Shown here: positions 57,201 to 64,000 of the stretch, piece by piece
Numbering within the stretch: the stretch's first letter is position 1
Layout: each line of letters opens with the position of its first letter
DNA from: Crossaster papposus
Lineage: Eukaryota; Echinodermata; Asteroidea; Velatida; Solasteridae
Length of the DNA: 64,000 nt
Direction of reading: 5' to 3'
Assembly: GCA_037893245.1 (NCBI GenBank)
Contig: JBAIAA010000780.1
Span: 248,001-312,000 of the forward strand
Position numbers and translations under genes: made by a program
The notes under the pieces: generated by a model
The model's database searches: none
Seen by the model: only the letters and a program-made list of their open reading frames with translations
What the model was told of the DNA's origin: nothing

Positions 57201-60200
57201 GATTGTAGGATAATAGGTCATGATTCAGAAAAACCCAAAACCTAAAAATGGTAAATTCCACCTTGAAATGACTTCACGAGTGCATTGTAATAAAACACAT
57301 TGTGCGACTTTGTCCGGGTTTCATTGGAACAGGTCACATATATATGACACACATATATCTAATTTGACTACAAAAATGTTTTATTGTGTCCAGCTTGTTA
57401 TTGAGGAGTCTTTCCTTTTCTTTATCCACAGATCATGTGACCTACATCTTTCCCTTATTTGTTACACTGACTGTAAGTGAAGGCTGAGGTTTGTTGTGTG
57501 TTTTGATTTTGTGTGTGTGGTGATTTATGGTTAATAGTTAATAATAATAAGGGATATTTATAAAGGGCCCGTATCCACCAATAAATATATTCACTGCCTT
57601 GACGATAACGGCCTTTGTAGATTATGCATCGTTATTCAGCACAAGATTGTTAAAATCTAGGAAATCTAGTAACGTTACTGAGACTGGTTCCGTAAAGATT
57701 ACATGCCACAGACTACATGTCTACGAGGCGGGTTCCAGAGGGAATATTTGGTGCTACCAGAAAAGAATACCGCACGGCAGCGAGCTGGATACTCACGATG
57801 TCACCAGGCAGCTTAACATTTTTACTTTCCGGGCGTGCGGCGAAATCGGCCAATGACTCACTCAATTTGCTCATGAATATTTATGAGGTGTAGTAATATT
57901 GCAATACTGAAACAATGCAAAGAAGCAACAATGTGTTTGCAACAAACCTTCTTTTTTTTTGCATGTATTTTGTCAACTGACTGGGTTTTTTAAGTCGAGC
58001 AACGAACGAGTTCTGTAATGGAAGAGCAGCAAAAATGAATGAAAAATAAAAATAACATGTGCTGTGAATTCACCAAATTTAAACACATTTCAACTAAGGC
58101 GAATTTCGCAGCGAACCTTTTTTTTGACGTCACATTCGCTTCGCAGTCGCGTGAAGTATAAACCAGCCTTAAGCGTGAGCCTGGGGCTACCGCAGAGAAT
58201 GGCTGCCCTAGGGTTAGTTGTCTCATACTTCATTGAGCAGTAACTGTTGGTTGCAGGTGTTTGCTTCCTACACAATCCTGAGTGGTGAACTGCTGACTCC
58301 TGACGTGACCTTCTCGTCCATCGCCCTCTTCAGCATTGCCCTGACGGTCATCTCCAAGTTGCCTTCTGCCCTGGTGGCTTACGTCAATGCGTTGATCAGC
58401 TCACGGAGACTACAGGTTGGTTGAAGGCAGGATCAATTTGGATTTGATGCATTTTGTTTCCAATGGCAACATCTATCTATATGTTCCAGGACTCTCCGTG
58501 TGCCGGTCTGTTTGTTTGTCTGTCTGTCTAGAAACGCTGGCATAGTTTGATGTTGAAAATCGACTGCTGTATCGCTCAGGACCCAAGAGTGTGCAGTGTC
58601 ATGTGTGGAGTTGTTTTAGATTTTCAAACAAGCTGCAAAAAAACCCAGCAATACCGGAGGCCTAGACCTGCAAACAAGGCGGACTGCTATGCACTGCTCC
58701 TATCTAAATACACTGTAAAGTACCACCAAATTTGCGGCGTCTACCAGAGGCCAAGGAATTAGCTTGTTCCGAACAGGCACATTTGAACGGCCCCTGCACT
58801 AATCACTCTAAATCCAGTGAAGAATTACAGTTTTAGCTCGATGGATATTACACTTTTAGAGAAAACAGTGACAGAGCATAATATGCACGTGTGTATAGGC
58901 GTGTGTGACTAATGCGACTATCGTCGACTAGTAACCAATGCTATAAAGTATTGGTGGTCAAGACTTTCAATTTCTAAATAGTTGACTATCTAGCCGCCGT
59001 GCCGCGGCTAGCCGCCGTGCCCTTGCTAATCGTCGTGCTGCGGCTAATCGCTGTGCCGCGGCTAGTCATTTAATGTTTTTCAATCCTACCAGCTTGATCT
59101 CGGGACACTAAAAAAACAGTGATCCAAGTAATTGATTGATGTTGATCTAACGAGAAGAGGTATTTAACCAGTTTGCGCCAGAGGATGTATAAACACAACG
59201 TTTTTCCCAGATTCAAAACTATTGACGCATAAACACGTCACAAGCAATGTCGTAAATGTCTGTCAGCAGCGAGCAAGGCCGGAAATGCGTTGGTGTCCTT
59301 CCCAGCACCATCGGCCTGAACCCGCCTCGGATCAAGTTTTGTTAAAAATAATCCCGCGCCTCGGCTCAGTAATGTAAAAATAATCCCGGCACGAACTGGT
59401 TAATAATGTAACTAGTTGTGCCTAATCGACTAATCGTGACTTTTTATTGCAACTAGTCGTCATTATTGAAATTTACGTCTAACTGTATATTAAAAACAAT
59501 ATGAAAGTTGGGGATCGGGTACAATCTTGATTTCTTTACAGCAAGCAAGACCGAATACATTTCAAGGGGTGTGTGATAAGTACAAATACGATCTTAAAAT
59601 CCAACTAAGATTTTCGCTAATTTGGTTGAGTTAAATGTTTGCATTAAATGCAATTATTCCTTCATCATGCCTCAAAGGAAATGAGCATCTCAAAATACAA
59701 AAAAAAGCAAACTTGTATTCAAATAATATTCAAATTTCAAATGAATCATAAACTGACTATAGTTAATACTACATTTGTTTTGGTAAATGAACGAAGAAAT
59801 TGACTGGAGTGGGATTTGAACCAGCAACCTCCAGATTGCCGTTTCGGTGCTCTACCAACCGAGCTATCCACCCCTATGTTGGCAGTTTTCAAAATTTGTC
59901 AATTTTTTTGTGTGTATATATTTGAGACTGTTAGGGTCAATAATAATGCGCACATAACTCATACAATTGTTACAATCATGACACGTACAACACATTTTGC
60001 TCAATTGAAAATGTTTTTTTTTCACCCTGTCTCAGGACTTTTTGTCTGCCCCAGAGGTTGAGAAGAGGTGCCAGGATGGATCAGACGACATAGATGATGC
60101 AAGACCGTACTCTGTGTATGAAGATGTGAGAGTAAGTCAAGCATAATCTTCAGCACACAGCACACAGCACACAGCACACAGCACACAGCACACAGCACAC

Positions 60201-63200
60201 AGCACACAGCACACAGCACACAGCACACAGCACACAGCACACAGCACACAGCACACAGCACACAGCACACAGCACACAGCACACAGCACACAGCACACAG
60301 CACACAGCACACAGCACACAGCACACTGCACACCGCACACCTTTCCAATTTGCCCAGTTTGCCGGATCATCACACCATCGGACGTTCGTATCGGAGAGGT
60401 GTGCGCTGCAAATACGCGAGGCATTCTGGCAAAATTAGACGGAGTTGGCCACAGTCCATAATGAGGACAAATGCAAAAACCTAGACCAAAAAACTAGCAT
60501 CTGTTTATTTTCAAAAATACAAAAATCGTAACTTTAATTGCCTTTTTCTCAGTATTTTACTTGGATGACAAATTGTGATTTAGAGGATTACAGTCTGTCA
60601 CAACGATACAATTACATGTGATATACATATATGTAGCGAATACCACAGTTTACCTCTTTCTTATTCCTTTTTATTTTCCCGTGCAACGCCGCGTACTTTA
60701 GCTAGTGTGTAAAATAAAGACACATCCCTGAATAAATACATTGTATGAGGTTTGCCAGTATTAAACGAATGTTCAAAACGGCTCATCACGGGCCTGTATG
60801 TGTAAACGCCGAGCCGAAGACAAGGGCATTAACACGTCCATTAACACACACATTAACCAGTTCGCGCCGGATGACGTATATAAACGCAAACATTTCCCAA
60901 AATTCAAAACGGATGACGCATAAACACGCCAAGTTCAAGTTCGGAAATGTATGTCAGCAGCGCGGCACTATCAGCCTAAACACGCTTCGGATCAAGTTTC
61001 GTTAAAAATAATCCCGCCCGTCGTCTCGGCGTTGTTAAAATAATCCCGGCGCGAACTGGTTAATACTGGCCAACCACACATTTATTCCCATTCATGAATA
61101 CCTTTTCTGGTAAAATACGTGAAATCAAGTCAACAAAAAAGTTTTCAACTATTTTGTTGAACATTTATATACTTTATGTTTTGTAAAACGTCCCTCTTGC
61201 TAAGTTTATGGTATGTTCCTCGTTCGCGTGATCGGGCCGGGAGGTAAGCTAACTCCTAATATGGACACTGGCGCGCATCCCGCGTACTGCACGATGTTAT
61301 GGAGATCGCAAGCTGCCGGTACAGCGTGAATGAAATACGGACTCGTTTGTGGTATTGCGCATGCCTTGTGAGAATTCTACCAATAAAACGGTAAAGCGAC
61401 TAGATTTCACCAGCCTTCAAATTTCATGTGACACTGGAAAAGTGTTTCAAATCAGCCAGCTGGTCTTTATCATTTGTTAAAAACCGGCCACGTGACAGGC
61501 TCTCGACCAATAGAAATGGGTAAACTGTCCAGTTTGTTCAACAATATTGGTTTCTATAGGATTTGATTCATTGTCGAAACATGGGTTCGCCATTTCAATT
61601 CTAGCTTTGGAATTGACCTGTGCCAATAACCAGGGGCATTCAATTCTTTAGGCTCAAAATACTTTATTTGATTGCTTTGCAGGCATTGGATGACATGACC
61701 ATCAAGCGCAGCCGGCGTTTTCTGGGCCGCCGCAATCGTCGCGAGAGTGACAAGAGAGATCTCCTCCCGGCCACGCCCCATCCCCTTAACTGGGACCCAA
61801 GCCCCTCCCCATCCTCTACGTCACAGAGCGAAGACAGTGATAATAAGAGGAATGGCTTAGATGGTTTGCCTAGCAACGTGGCCGTCAAGGTAACAAATCA
61901 TCGCATCGATAAAGCAGGGCAAATCATGAAACATGTATTGATAGCTGTACAATATTCTTATGAAACATTTGAAACAAAATAGATCCCTAAATATTGGGAT
62001 CCAAAAGGGTGACAAAGGGCTATAAAGTCGAAATGTTCATTTGTTGGTATATTTTCGTATATTTTAGGAAAATAATACATGTACATCATCAGCTTTAAAA
62101 TAATGCCAGACTTGCATGGATTCACAGGGTCAGTACTCTACAAGTAGCTCAACTTGTGAAATGTGTACGCGAATTTTGTAAAGTATTGTTAGATTTGTAC
62201 GGATTTCGAAACTGATTGCTCCCAGAAAAAAACATAAATTTCTAAAAACAATAATACAAAATGAACAACCAACTGATTTTTCTAAAGTTTGGTACCTCCT
62301 ACAAACTTTACAGCCTGTTTGTTGTGAACAGTCACACATGCTATGGTCTACTGTTCCTTTACCACTAAAGCTGAAACAGAATGCTTACCCAGAACTTATC
62401 CTCAGTAATATTGTGACCTGTCACTACAAAATGAGAGTAAAGTCGCACGATGTGATTTGGAGATATGGCCATCCAAAGTCCAAATATGAAGGGGTGGTCA
62501 ATTTTGAGATTTTGCGTAATTTGGATAGCCCAAGTCCTCCTCTACATATTCCTATTTTTCGGGTAAGATCAGATGATCGAAAACCTTTTAAATTACGCGA
62601 TTTTGCGTAGTGTTTGCATAGTTAGTGTTTGGTTTAAGATGTTTAAAGTAAGTTTTCTCACAAACACGTTTTGTGAAACCCACGACTTTCTAGAGCGCTG
62701 TAAACAGTATTTATCACAAACCCCCAAGTGTTATATACCATTGGAAAGCTCTCTTTCTGCAGAATTTGAAAATACCAATATCTCAATTTTCAGTATTTTC
62801 GATTTTACACTTATTTTGTGATGACAGGTCACATATGCTGTTGCAGCGTTTGTTTTTGCATCTCTCAGTGATGACTTTTATAGACAGATGACACAAGCAG
62901 TTTCCTAACTCTGGAAAGCCTGCAAAAGGCTGGCTTTTTAAAATTTATGCTTGAAAGGCTGTAGAAGGAATTGAACAAAAAATTGAACACTAACTTTTTC
63001 AGATTATACATGTCAGGATCTTTTAACTTTGTGGTTCCTACTCTCCTTAGAGCTAATATTAATTTACTCATTTTCTGCAATTGTTTCACCTGTTTTTTTC
63101 TACCTGTGTAGATTGAGAATGGTAGCTTTTCCTGGGCTCTTAACAGCAATGTACCAGTGATATCCAACATCAATGTAGACATTCTTGCAGGTAATAAAAA

Positions 63201-63887
63201 CATGCTAAAATTATTAACTGTATTCATTATTCAGCGGGGTTTTTTTGCAGAATTTTTTTTTGTTTATTAATGGTTGACTGCTGCAAAGAGTTGACGTATG
63301 TAGTTTTGTGGACGTTTGTGTGGTACCTTTAAAAGTAGGATACACCATTTGCAGATATCGAAAAATCTTGCTACCGAATTATTAGGAAATATCTTACTTA
63401 TTTGAAAGTAAATAATGATTGTAGTCATTCAGCAAATTTGCGTTAGATATCCTGTAATTGTTCCGAAAAATTGAATTTTATAAAAAAGCGATTGCGAAAA
63501 AACAAGAACATAAGAAACACTGCCAGACGCCGGTTGAAAACGAATGCCGTTTTTCTTGCTTTTCTCAGCATCTACGATCATAAAAGTTCGGATAGGTCAG
63601 TTAAACGATATTTACTATAAAATACAACCTCCCAAATCCACCCATTTCCTGACAATTCATACAATTTTAATGGTGTATCCTACCTTTATATGCTCTTTCC
63701 ACTGTTTTATTTATGTTTTGTAGTCTAATTGGTAGGATTCCAAGAGGTGTTACTTTAATGTTCTGAGATATTTGTTGGCAGGAAAGTTGACGGTGGTAAT
63801 TGGGCCTCTTGGTGGTGGTAAATCGTCGCTTGGCCAAGCCATCCTGGGAGAAATGAGAACACTATCTGGCTCTGTGAAATTCAAAAA
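41601..63887 (+). CDS. ABCC8/9: ABCC8/9-like sulfonylurea-receptor-type ABC transporter, 5' part (about 810 aa in window)
   Basis: Thirteen coding exons with GT-AG borders and fully matching phases encode residues 1 to about 810; the gene continues past the right edge. SUR proteins are ABCC members that act as regulatory subunits of Kir6 potassium channels at the plasma membrane. Exon 1 is a TMD0: Cys19 and Cys52 (context CLMDAL) match the SUR1 Cys pair (context CFVDAL), sequon Asn22-Ala-Thr lies between them, FPGHDRRWVFTFVLLVVL parallels SUR FPGHNLRWILTF, and NEVNVIRLK parallels VEVNVIRVR. Exons 2-10 give the L0 linker and TMD1. Exon 11 is a 69-residue Ser/Arg-rich linker. Exon 13 carries Walker A GPLGGGKSS (782-790) in KLTVVIGPLGGGKSSLGQAI. 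The start Met is the first after an in-frame TGA at 41586. Paralogue (ABCC8 or ABCC9) and channel pairing are not decided; no Kir gene is in the window. Confidence 0.93.
42440..42760. repeat. Dispersed intronic repeat, copy 1
   Basis: Shares, in inverted orientation, TTGTGCCACCAACGG, CCACAATAAAAATGCA and AAATACAGAAAACTC with 55760-56215 in a later intron of the same gene. Ends are not clear. Confidence 0.65.
43032..43295 (+). CDS. ABCC8/9: ABCC exon 2: L0 linker
   Basis: Residues 228-315. Contains STLSRITFSWLGPLLKKGFQ and EMRDLGSLPE, the usual ABCC entry to TMD1. Acceptor TTTTCTGCAAG, donor AGG/GTGAGT. Confidence 0.93.
43736..44093 (-). mobile_element. TTAAAGGTAGGATACACC-family MITE
   Basis: TTAAAGGTAGGATACACCAT at the left and GGTGCATCCAACCTTTAA at the right. 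Its right TTAA (44090-44093) is also the left TTAA of the next element. Confidence 0.85.
44090..44503 (+). mobile_element. TTAACCCTAAC-family element
   Basis: Ends TTAACCCTAACTCCC and GGGTGGTTAGGGTTAA, imperfect inverted repeats with TTAA at both borders. The interior is filled with variants of ATCCTGAATCCATCA in both orientations. A split copy lies at 25024-26165. Confidence 0.75.
44552..45499 (+). mobile_element. 948-bp TTAA-flanked element with THAP remnant (Kolobok-like)
   Basis: Ends AGGAAACATG and CATGTTTCCT, flanked by TTAA at 44548-44551 and 45500-45503. It carries a broken THAP-type zinc-finger ORF. TTAA duplication together with a THAP domain is the combination known for the Kolobok superfamily. 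The element lies in ABCC intron 2 and its right end is 12 bases from the last base before exon 3. Confidence 0.72.
44867..45204 (+). pseudogene. Broken THAP-domain ORF (transposase N-terminus)
   Basis: ATG 44867 opens MPTRCVAARCSKTTKDEVRL followed by HLFPADPKYRR: the THAP start, Cys pair (C-x4-C) and F-P. A TGA (44963) replaces the expected Trp, and after about 16 further codons the frame shifts. The other frame then gives IFGPHFERSCFDLEHLKG, matching the THAP C-x2-H-F end except that the Cys position reads Phe. One stop and one frameshift mean it is not functional. Confidence 0.72.
45515..45700 (+). CDS. ABCC8/9: ABCC exon 3: start of TMD1
   Basis: Residues 316-377, RRAALSGRCLQLCRVCMRAY onward, with a hydrophobic helix ending ICISGIVLFITEK. 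Acceptor TAATCCTGTAACAG directly follows a transposon end; donor AAC/GTGAGC. Confidence 0.92.
45778..46168. mobile_element. TGTGACCTGTCATCAC-family MITE, copy 1
   Basis: Ends TGTGACCTGTCATCACAAAA and its inverse TTTTGTGATGACAGGTCA; the arms continue through TGAGCGTAAAGTCG / CGACTTTACGCTCA. A second copy sits at 62410-62836 in the same gene. Confidence 0.85.
46689..46844 (+). CDS. ABCC8/9: ABCC exon 4: TMD1
   Basis: Residues 378-429. Includes FFSNGFVLVGLMFVGTVFRS and ends HAYSAIQ. Acceptor CCAACTTCAG, donor CAG/GTAATG. Confidence 0.92.
46896..47253 (+). mobile_element. Full-length tRNA-derived SINE with target-site duplication
   Basis: Flanked by CATAGGTG at 46888-46895 and 47254-47261. The head (about 46904-46977) folds like a tRNA with GTGGCCGAGCGGTTAAGA (Ser/Leu-type D arm), GTTCGAATCTC B box and GTGTCG/CGACAC acceptor pairing. 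The body has GGATGAGACGTAAAGCTGTA and GGTCCCGTGT; the tail is (CAAG)n. The tRNA part is a SINE head, not a tRNA gene. Lies in ABCC intron 4. Confidence 0.88.
47737..48134. mobile_element. Fold-back MITE with about 180-bp arms
   Basis: GTGTTTTTGTGGC at the left pairs with GCCACAAAAACAC at the right; CTGCACAGCCAGAAAT pairs with ATTTCTGGCTGTGCAG, and AACATATGACGTCATT with AATGACTTCATATGTT. The right end CCCCTTTAA shares TTAA with the next element. Confidence 0.8.
48131..48373 (+). mobile_element. TTAA-flanked MITE, AACCAGTTCGCGCC family, copy 3
   Basis: TTAACCAGTTCGTGCCGGG to CCGGCGCGAACTGGTTAA. Abuts a fold-back MITE on the left and a host MITE remnant on the right, sharing TTAA with each. Confidence 0.88.
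48591..48833. mobile_element. CAGGGGCCAATTTCA-family hAT-like MITE, copy 2
   Basis: Same family as the palindrome axis (38531-38777): GGGGCCAATTTCATAGAGCT at the left, AGCTCTATGAAATTGGCCCC at the right. No clear target-site duplication. Its right end is 60 bp from ABCC exon 5. Confidence 0.88.
48893..49048 (+). CDS. ABCC8/9: ABCC exon 5: TMD1
   Basis: Residues 430-481, with GQIANHMSTDADNIFEFFMS matching the GQ-x-NL-x-DT-type block after TM7 of ABCC proteins. Acceptor TTCTTTAAACAG, donor CTG/GTAAGT. Confidence 0.93.
49227..51260. mobile_element. Composite transposon remnant, possibly Kolobok-like
   Basis: Left border TTAAAGGGTCCGAGAAATG. Text near 49370-49420 (CGCCCCTAGAA, TTATTAACATGTAAAA) resembles 44685-44715 of the THAP-bearing element. 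49636-49705 is inverted relative to 50815-50925 (shared CATTAGCCTCTGTCATGA). A frame at 49601-49834 has no recognised domain. No matching right terminus was found. ATGTAC-rich text lies at 50938-51005. Confidence 0.45.
50793..50802. repeat. Half copy of the hairpin element (TTCCTCCATG)
   Basis: One arm only, in the inverse orientation. No flanking duplication; could be chance. Confidence 0.3.
51269..51655. mobile_element. 387-bp MITE, copy 2
   Basis: Same length and nearly the same sequence as 16821-17207, 34 kb away. In ABCC intron 5. Confidence 0.87.
52019..52153 (+). CDS. ABCC8/9: ABCC exon 6: TMD1
   Basis: Residues 482-526. Hydrophobic LGASAILCIILMAAALFVHL, then AKIQKRVM. Acceptor TTGATATGCAG, donor ATG/GTAACG. 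Confidence 0.92.
52186..52540 (-). mobile_element. TTAAAGGTAGGATACACC-family MITE, one end lost
   Basis: TTAAAGGTGGGATACACCAT at the left. Similarity runs to GGTAATAACATTTTTGGATA near 52540, where the far terminus is missing. Confidence 0.8.
52713..53511. mobile_element. 0.8-kb inverted-repeat element with internal copies of its own terminus
   Basis: Ends CTAAAGCCGTGTTCGCACTG and its near inverse CAGTGCGAACATGGCTTTAG. The terminal word GTTCGCACTGGACTT recurs inside near 52798, 53309 and 53427, as does CGTCTAGG (53325, 53462). No transposase is recognised. Confidence 0.8.
54174..54540 (+). mobile_element. TTAAAGGTAGGATACACC-family MITE
   Basis: TTAAAGGTAGGATACACCAT to GTGTATCCTACCT. Internal CCGGATGAAAACGAAAACGA block present. 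In ABCC intron 6. Confidence 0.85.
55142..55304 (+). CDS. ABCC8/9: ABCC exon 7: TMD1 intracellular loop
   Basis: Residues 527-580 and one base. Contains LFSDERLKKCNELFQEMKLL and KLYGWEKLQ, the KLLKLYAWE-type motif of ABCC proteins. Acceptor TGATTTTGCAG, donor TCAG/GTATGG (phase 1). Confidence 0.94.
55356..55720. repeat. 13/14-bp minisatellite near the exon 7 donor
   Basis: About 26 units: GACGTTTCCCTGC at the left, GACGTTTCCCCGCC (14 bp) in the middle, GACGTTTTCCCGC (13 bp) at the right. It starts about 50 bp after the exon 7 donor. C/T-rich on the sense strand, with one CpG or more per unit. Confidence 0.95.
55760..56215. repeat. Dispersed intronic repeat, copy 2, with a nested insertion
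   Basis: Inverted relative to 42440-42760. The part 55975-56110 interrupts it and consists of GTCGACTAGT / TAGTTGACTA words also found at 58912-59075. Confidence 0.65.
56236..56622 (+). mobile_element. TTAAAGGTAGGATACACC-family MITE, complete copy
   Basis: The cleanest copy: TTAAAGGTAGGATACACCAT to ATGGTGTATCCTACCTTTAA, with the internal hairpin GATCGCCGGACGGCGAT. Its right TTAA is shared with the next element. Confidence 0.92.
56619..56860 (+). mobile_element. TTAA-flanked MITE, AACCAGTTCGCGCC family, copy 4
   Basis: TTAACCAGTTCGCGCCGGG to CCGGCGCGAACTGGTTAA, 242 bp, abutting the preceding MITE at a single TTAA. Confidence 0.92.
56911..57342. mobile_element. TGTGACCTG-type MITE (variant)
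   Basis: Left TATGTGACCTGCTCCAACAA, right end in inverse TATGTGACCTGTTCCAATGA; subterminal AAACCCG(T/G)ACAAAGT pairs. It shares only the TGTGACCTG tip with the 45778 and 62410 copies. Confidence 0.75.
57432..57472 (+). CDS. ABCC8/9: ABCC exon 8: 41-bp micro-exon of TMD1
   Basis: Completes Asp581, then HVTYIFPLFVTLT (582-594). Acceptor TTTATCCACAG, donor ACT/GTAAGT. Phases 1 to 0 fit both neighbours, and the text fills the expected transmembrane stretch. Confidence 0.88.
58257..58415 (+). CDS. ABCC8/9: ABCC exon 9: TMD1 end
   Basis: Residues 595-647: VFASYTILSGELLTPDVTFS, then SIALFSIALTVISKLPSAL. Matches the last two helices of TMD1 in ABCC members. Acceptor TGTTGGTTGCAG, donor CAG/GTTGGT. 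Confidence 0.94.
58912..59460. repeat. CGACTAGT-word repeat interrupted by a TTAA MITE
   Basis: 58912-59075 and 59404-59460 are built from GACTAGT / ACTAGTC-like words (also at 55975-56110). The interruption is the MITE at 59164-59403. Confidence 0.65.
59164..59403 (-). mobile_element. TTAA-flanked MITE, AACCAGTTCGCGCC family, copy 5
   Basis: TTAACCAGTTTGCGCCAGAG at one end, CCCGGCACGAACTGGTTAA at the other. Confidence 0.88.
59808..59876 (-). repeat. tRNA-like sequence, probable decayed tRNA or SINE head
   Basis: On the - strand: GGGTGGATAGCTCGGTTGGT, AGAGCACC and GGTTCAAATCCCACTCCA. The D arm and T loop are recognisable, with a GGC triplet at the anticodon position, but the T and anticodon stems have mismatches. 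Not called as functional. Confidence 0.45.
60036..60131 (+). CDS. ABCC8/9: ABCC exon 10: linker start
   Basis: Residues 648-679, DFLSAPEVEKRCQDGSDDID, acidic. Corresponds to the FLSSAE-type block after TMD1 in SUR. Acceptor CACCCTGTCTCAG, donor AGA/GTAAGT. Confidence 0.9.
60151..60340. repeat. 7-bp microsatellite/minisatellite (CAGCACA)n next to the exon 10 donor
   Basis: About 25 perfect heptamers (60151-60325) followed by a few imperfect ones. It begins 19 bp after the donor. The perfect 7-bp period keeps all frames open on the - strand, giving a Cys/Val/Leu pseudo-ORF. Confidence 0.97.
60853..61073 (-). mobile_element. TTAA-flanked MITE, AACCAGTTCGCGCC family, copy 6
   Basis: TTAACCAGTTCGCGCCGGAT to CCCGGCGCGAACTGGTTAA. 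An internal deletion removes about 20 bp near 60960. Confidence 0.9.
61683..61889 (+). CDS. ABCC8/9: ABCC exon 11: Ser/Arg-rich linker before NBD1
   Basis: Residues 680-748: IKRSRRFLGRRNRRESDKRD, a Pro/Ser stretch (DPSPSPSSTSQSEDSD), then NVAVK. Acceptor GATTGCTTTGCAG, donor AAG/GTAACA. The basic RRES and serine/acidic SQSEDSD are plausible kinase sites by inspection only. Not conserved text that I can align to SUR1. Confidence 0.88.
62410..62836. mobile_element. TGTGACCTGTCATCAC-family MITE, copy 2
   Basis: TTGTGACCTGTCACTACAAA at the left and TTTTGTGATGACAGGTCACA at the right. Longer and more diverged than 45778-46168. Confidence 0.82.
63112..63190 (+). CDS. ABCC8/9: ABCC exon 12: NBD1 first strands
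   Basis: Residues 749-774 and one base: IENGSFSWALNSNVPVISNI then NVDILA. The Trp is the aromatic residue that ABC proteins use to stack the adenine. Acceptor CTACCTGTGTAG, donor GCAG/GTAATA (phase 1). Confidence 0.92.
63329..63688 (+). mobile_element. TTAAAGGTAGGATACACC-family MITE
   Basis: TTAAAAGTAGGATACACCAT to ATGGTGTATCCTACCTTTA. It fills most of the 591-bp intron between exons 12 and 13. Confidence 0.88.
63782..63887 (+). CDS. ABCC8/9: ABCC exon 13: NBD1 Walker A
   Basis: Completes Gly775 and gives 776-809 plus two bases: GPLGGGKSS is a full Walker A (G-x-x-G-x-G-K-S-S). GEMRTLSGSVKF parallels GEMQKVSGAVFW of SUR. Acceptor TTTGTTGGCAG, donor AAAAA/GTAAGC. The rest of the gene is outside the window. 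Confidence 0.94.
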
Positions 63888-64000
63888 GTAAGCACTTACT
63901 TGATTGAAGCGCGAATCTTACTGGCAAAATTGGCTAACGTTGCACAACAGATAAGCTTAGAGTATTCCATAGGAAACTTTATTTGGTTTATCTTGATAGT

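Noticed and set aside
59808-59876. Functional tRNA-Ala(GGC)
   Set aside because: Mismatches in the anticodon and T stems; looks like a decayed tRNA-derived sequence.
60022-60424. Cys-rich repetitive ORF (CAVCCVL repeats) on the minus strand
   Set aside because: Produced by the perfect 7-bp CAGCACA array inside an ABCC intron; the period keeps the frame open by default.
1-64000. CRISPR array, operon, phage or bacterial secretion system
   Set aside because: Spliced metazoan genes, SINEs and MITEs show nuclear animal DNA. The tandem arrays have no unique spacers.

Overview
The window is animal nuclear DNA. Its genes have many short exons with GT-AG introns, and both recognisable proteins are metazoan families. 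Between and inside the genes lie dense fields of small inverted-repeat transposons (MITEs), tRNA-derived SINEs and minisatellites. This texture, with a SUR-type ABCC gene and an MGAT4 gene, suggests a marine invertebrate deuterostome (echinoderm or hemichordate more likely than amphioxus). That placement is an inference; nothing in the window fixes the species.

Layout. 1-18.5 kb has no gene I can support. It holds a dead LINE reverse-transcriptase fragment (about 4.4-5.2 kb), a 53-bp minisatellite (5.2-7.3 kb), a 2.1-kb fold-back element built from ACTGGT/ACCAGT words with a 13-bp array (7.5-9.7 kb), a 16-bp CpG-rich array (11.5 kb), a 125-bp array (15.2-16.2 kb) and several MITEs. 18.6-23.6 kb is a complete four-coding-exon gene for a 479-residue N-acetylglucosaminyltransferase IV (MGAT4 family, Golgi N-glycan branching) on the + strand. 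26.995-29.642 kb is a two-exon gene on the - strand for a 296-residue protein I do not recognise. 30-41.5 kb is intergenic: a SINE interrupted by a hAT-like MITE with perfect 8-bp duplications, and a 1.36-kb near-perfect palindrome with another MITE at its axis. 41.6-63.9 kb is the 5' part of an ABCC8/9 (sulfonylurea-receptor-like) ABC transporter on the + strand: 13 coding exons, about 810 residues, TMD0 through the NBD1 Walker A, running off the right edge. Its introns are packed with TTAA-flanked MITEs, a Kolobok-like element with a broken THAP-domain ORF, a full-length SINE and minisatellites.

The glycosyltransferase and the transporter both belong to the secretory pathway or plasma membrane, but nothing shows they are functionally linked.

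The most unusual signal is a family of tiny hairpins (20-28 bp; arms CATGGAGGAA / TTCCTCCATG or a compensated variant). Three copies are flanked by perfect, different 7-bp direct repeats, a fourth by 7-bp repeats with one mismatch, and a shortened copy by a perfect 7-bp repeat. Two copies can be compared with an uninserted homologous site inside this same window. They look like an ultra-short mobile element that I cannot assign to a named family.
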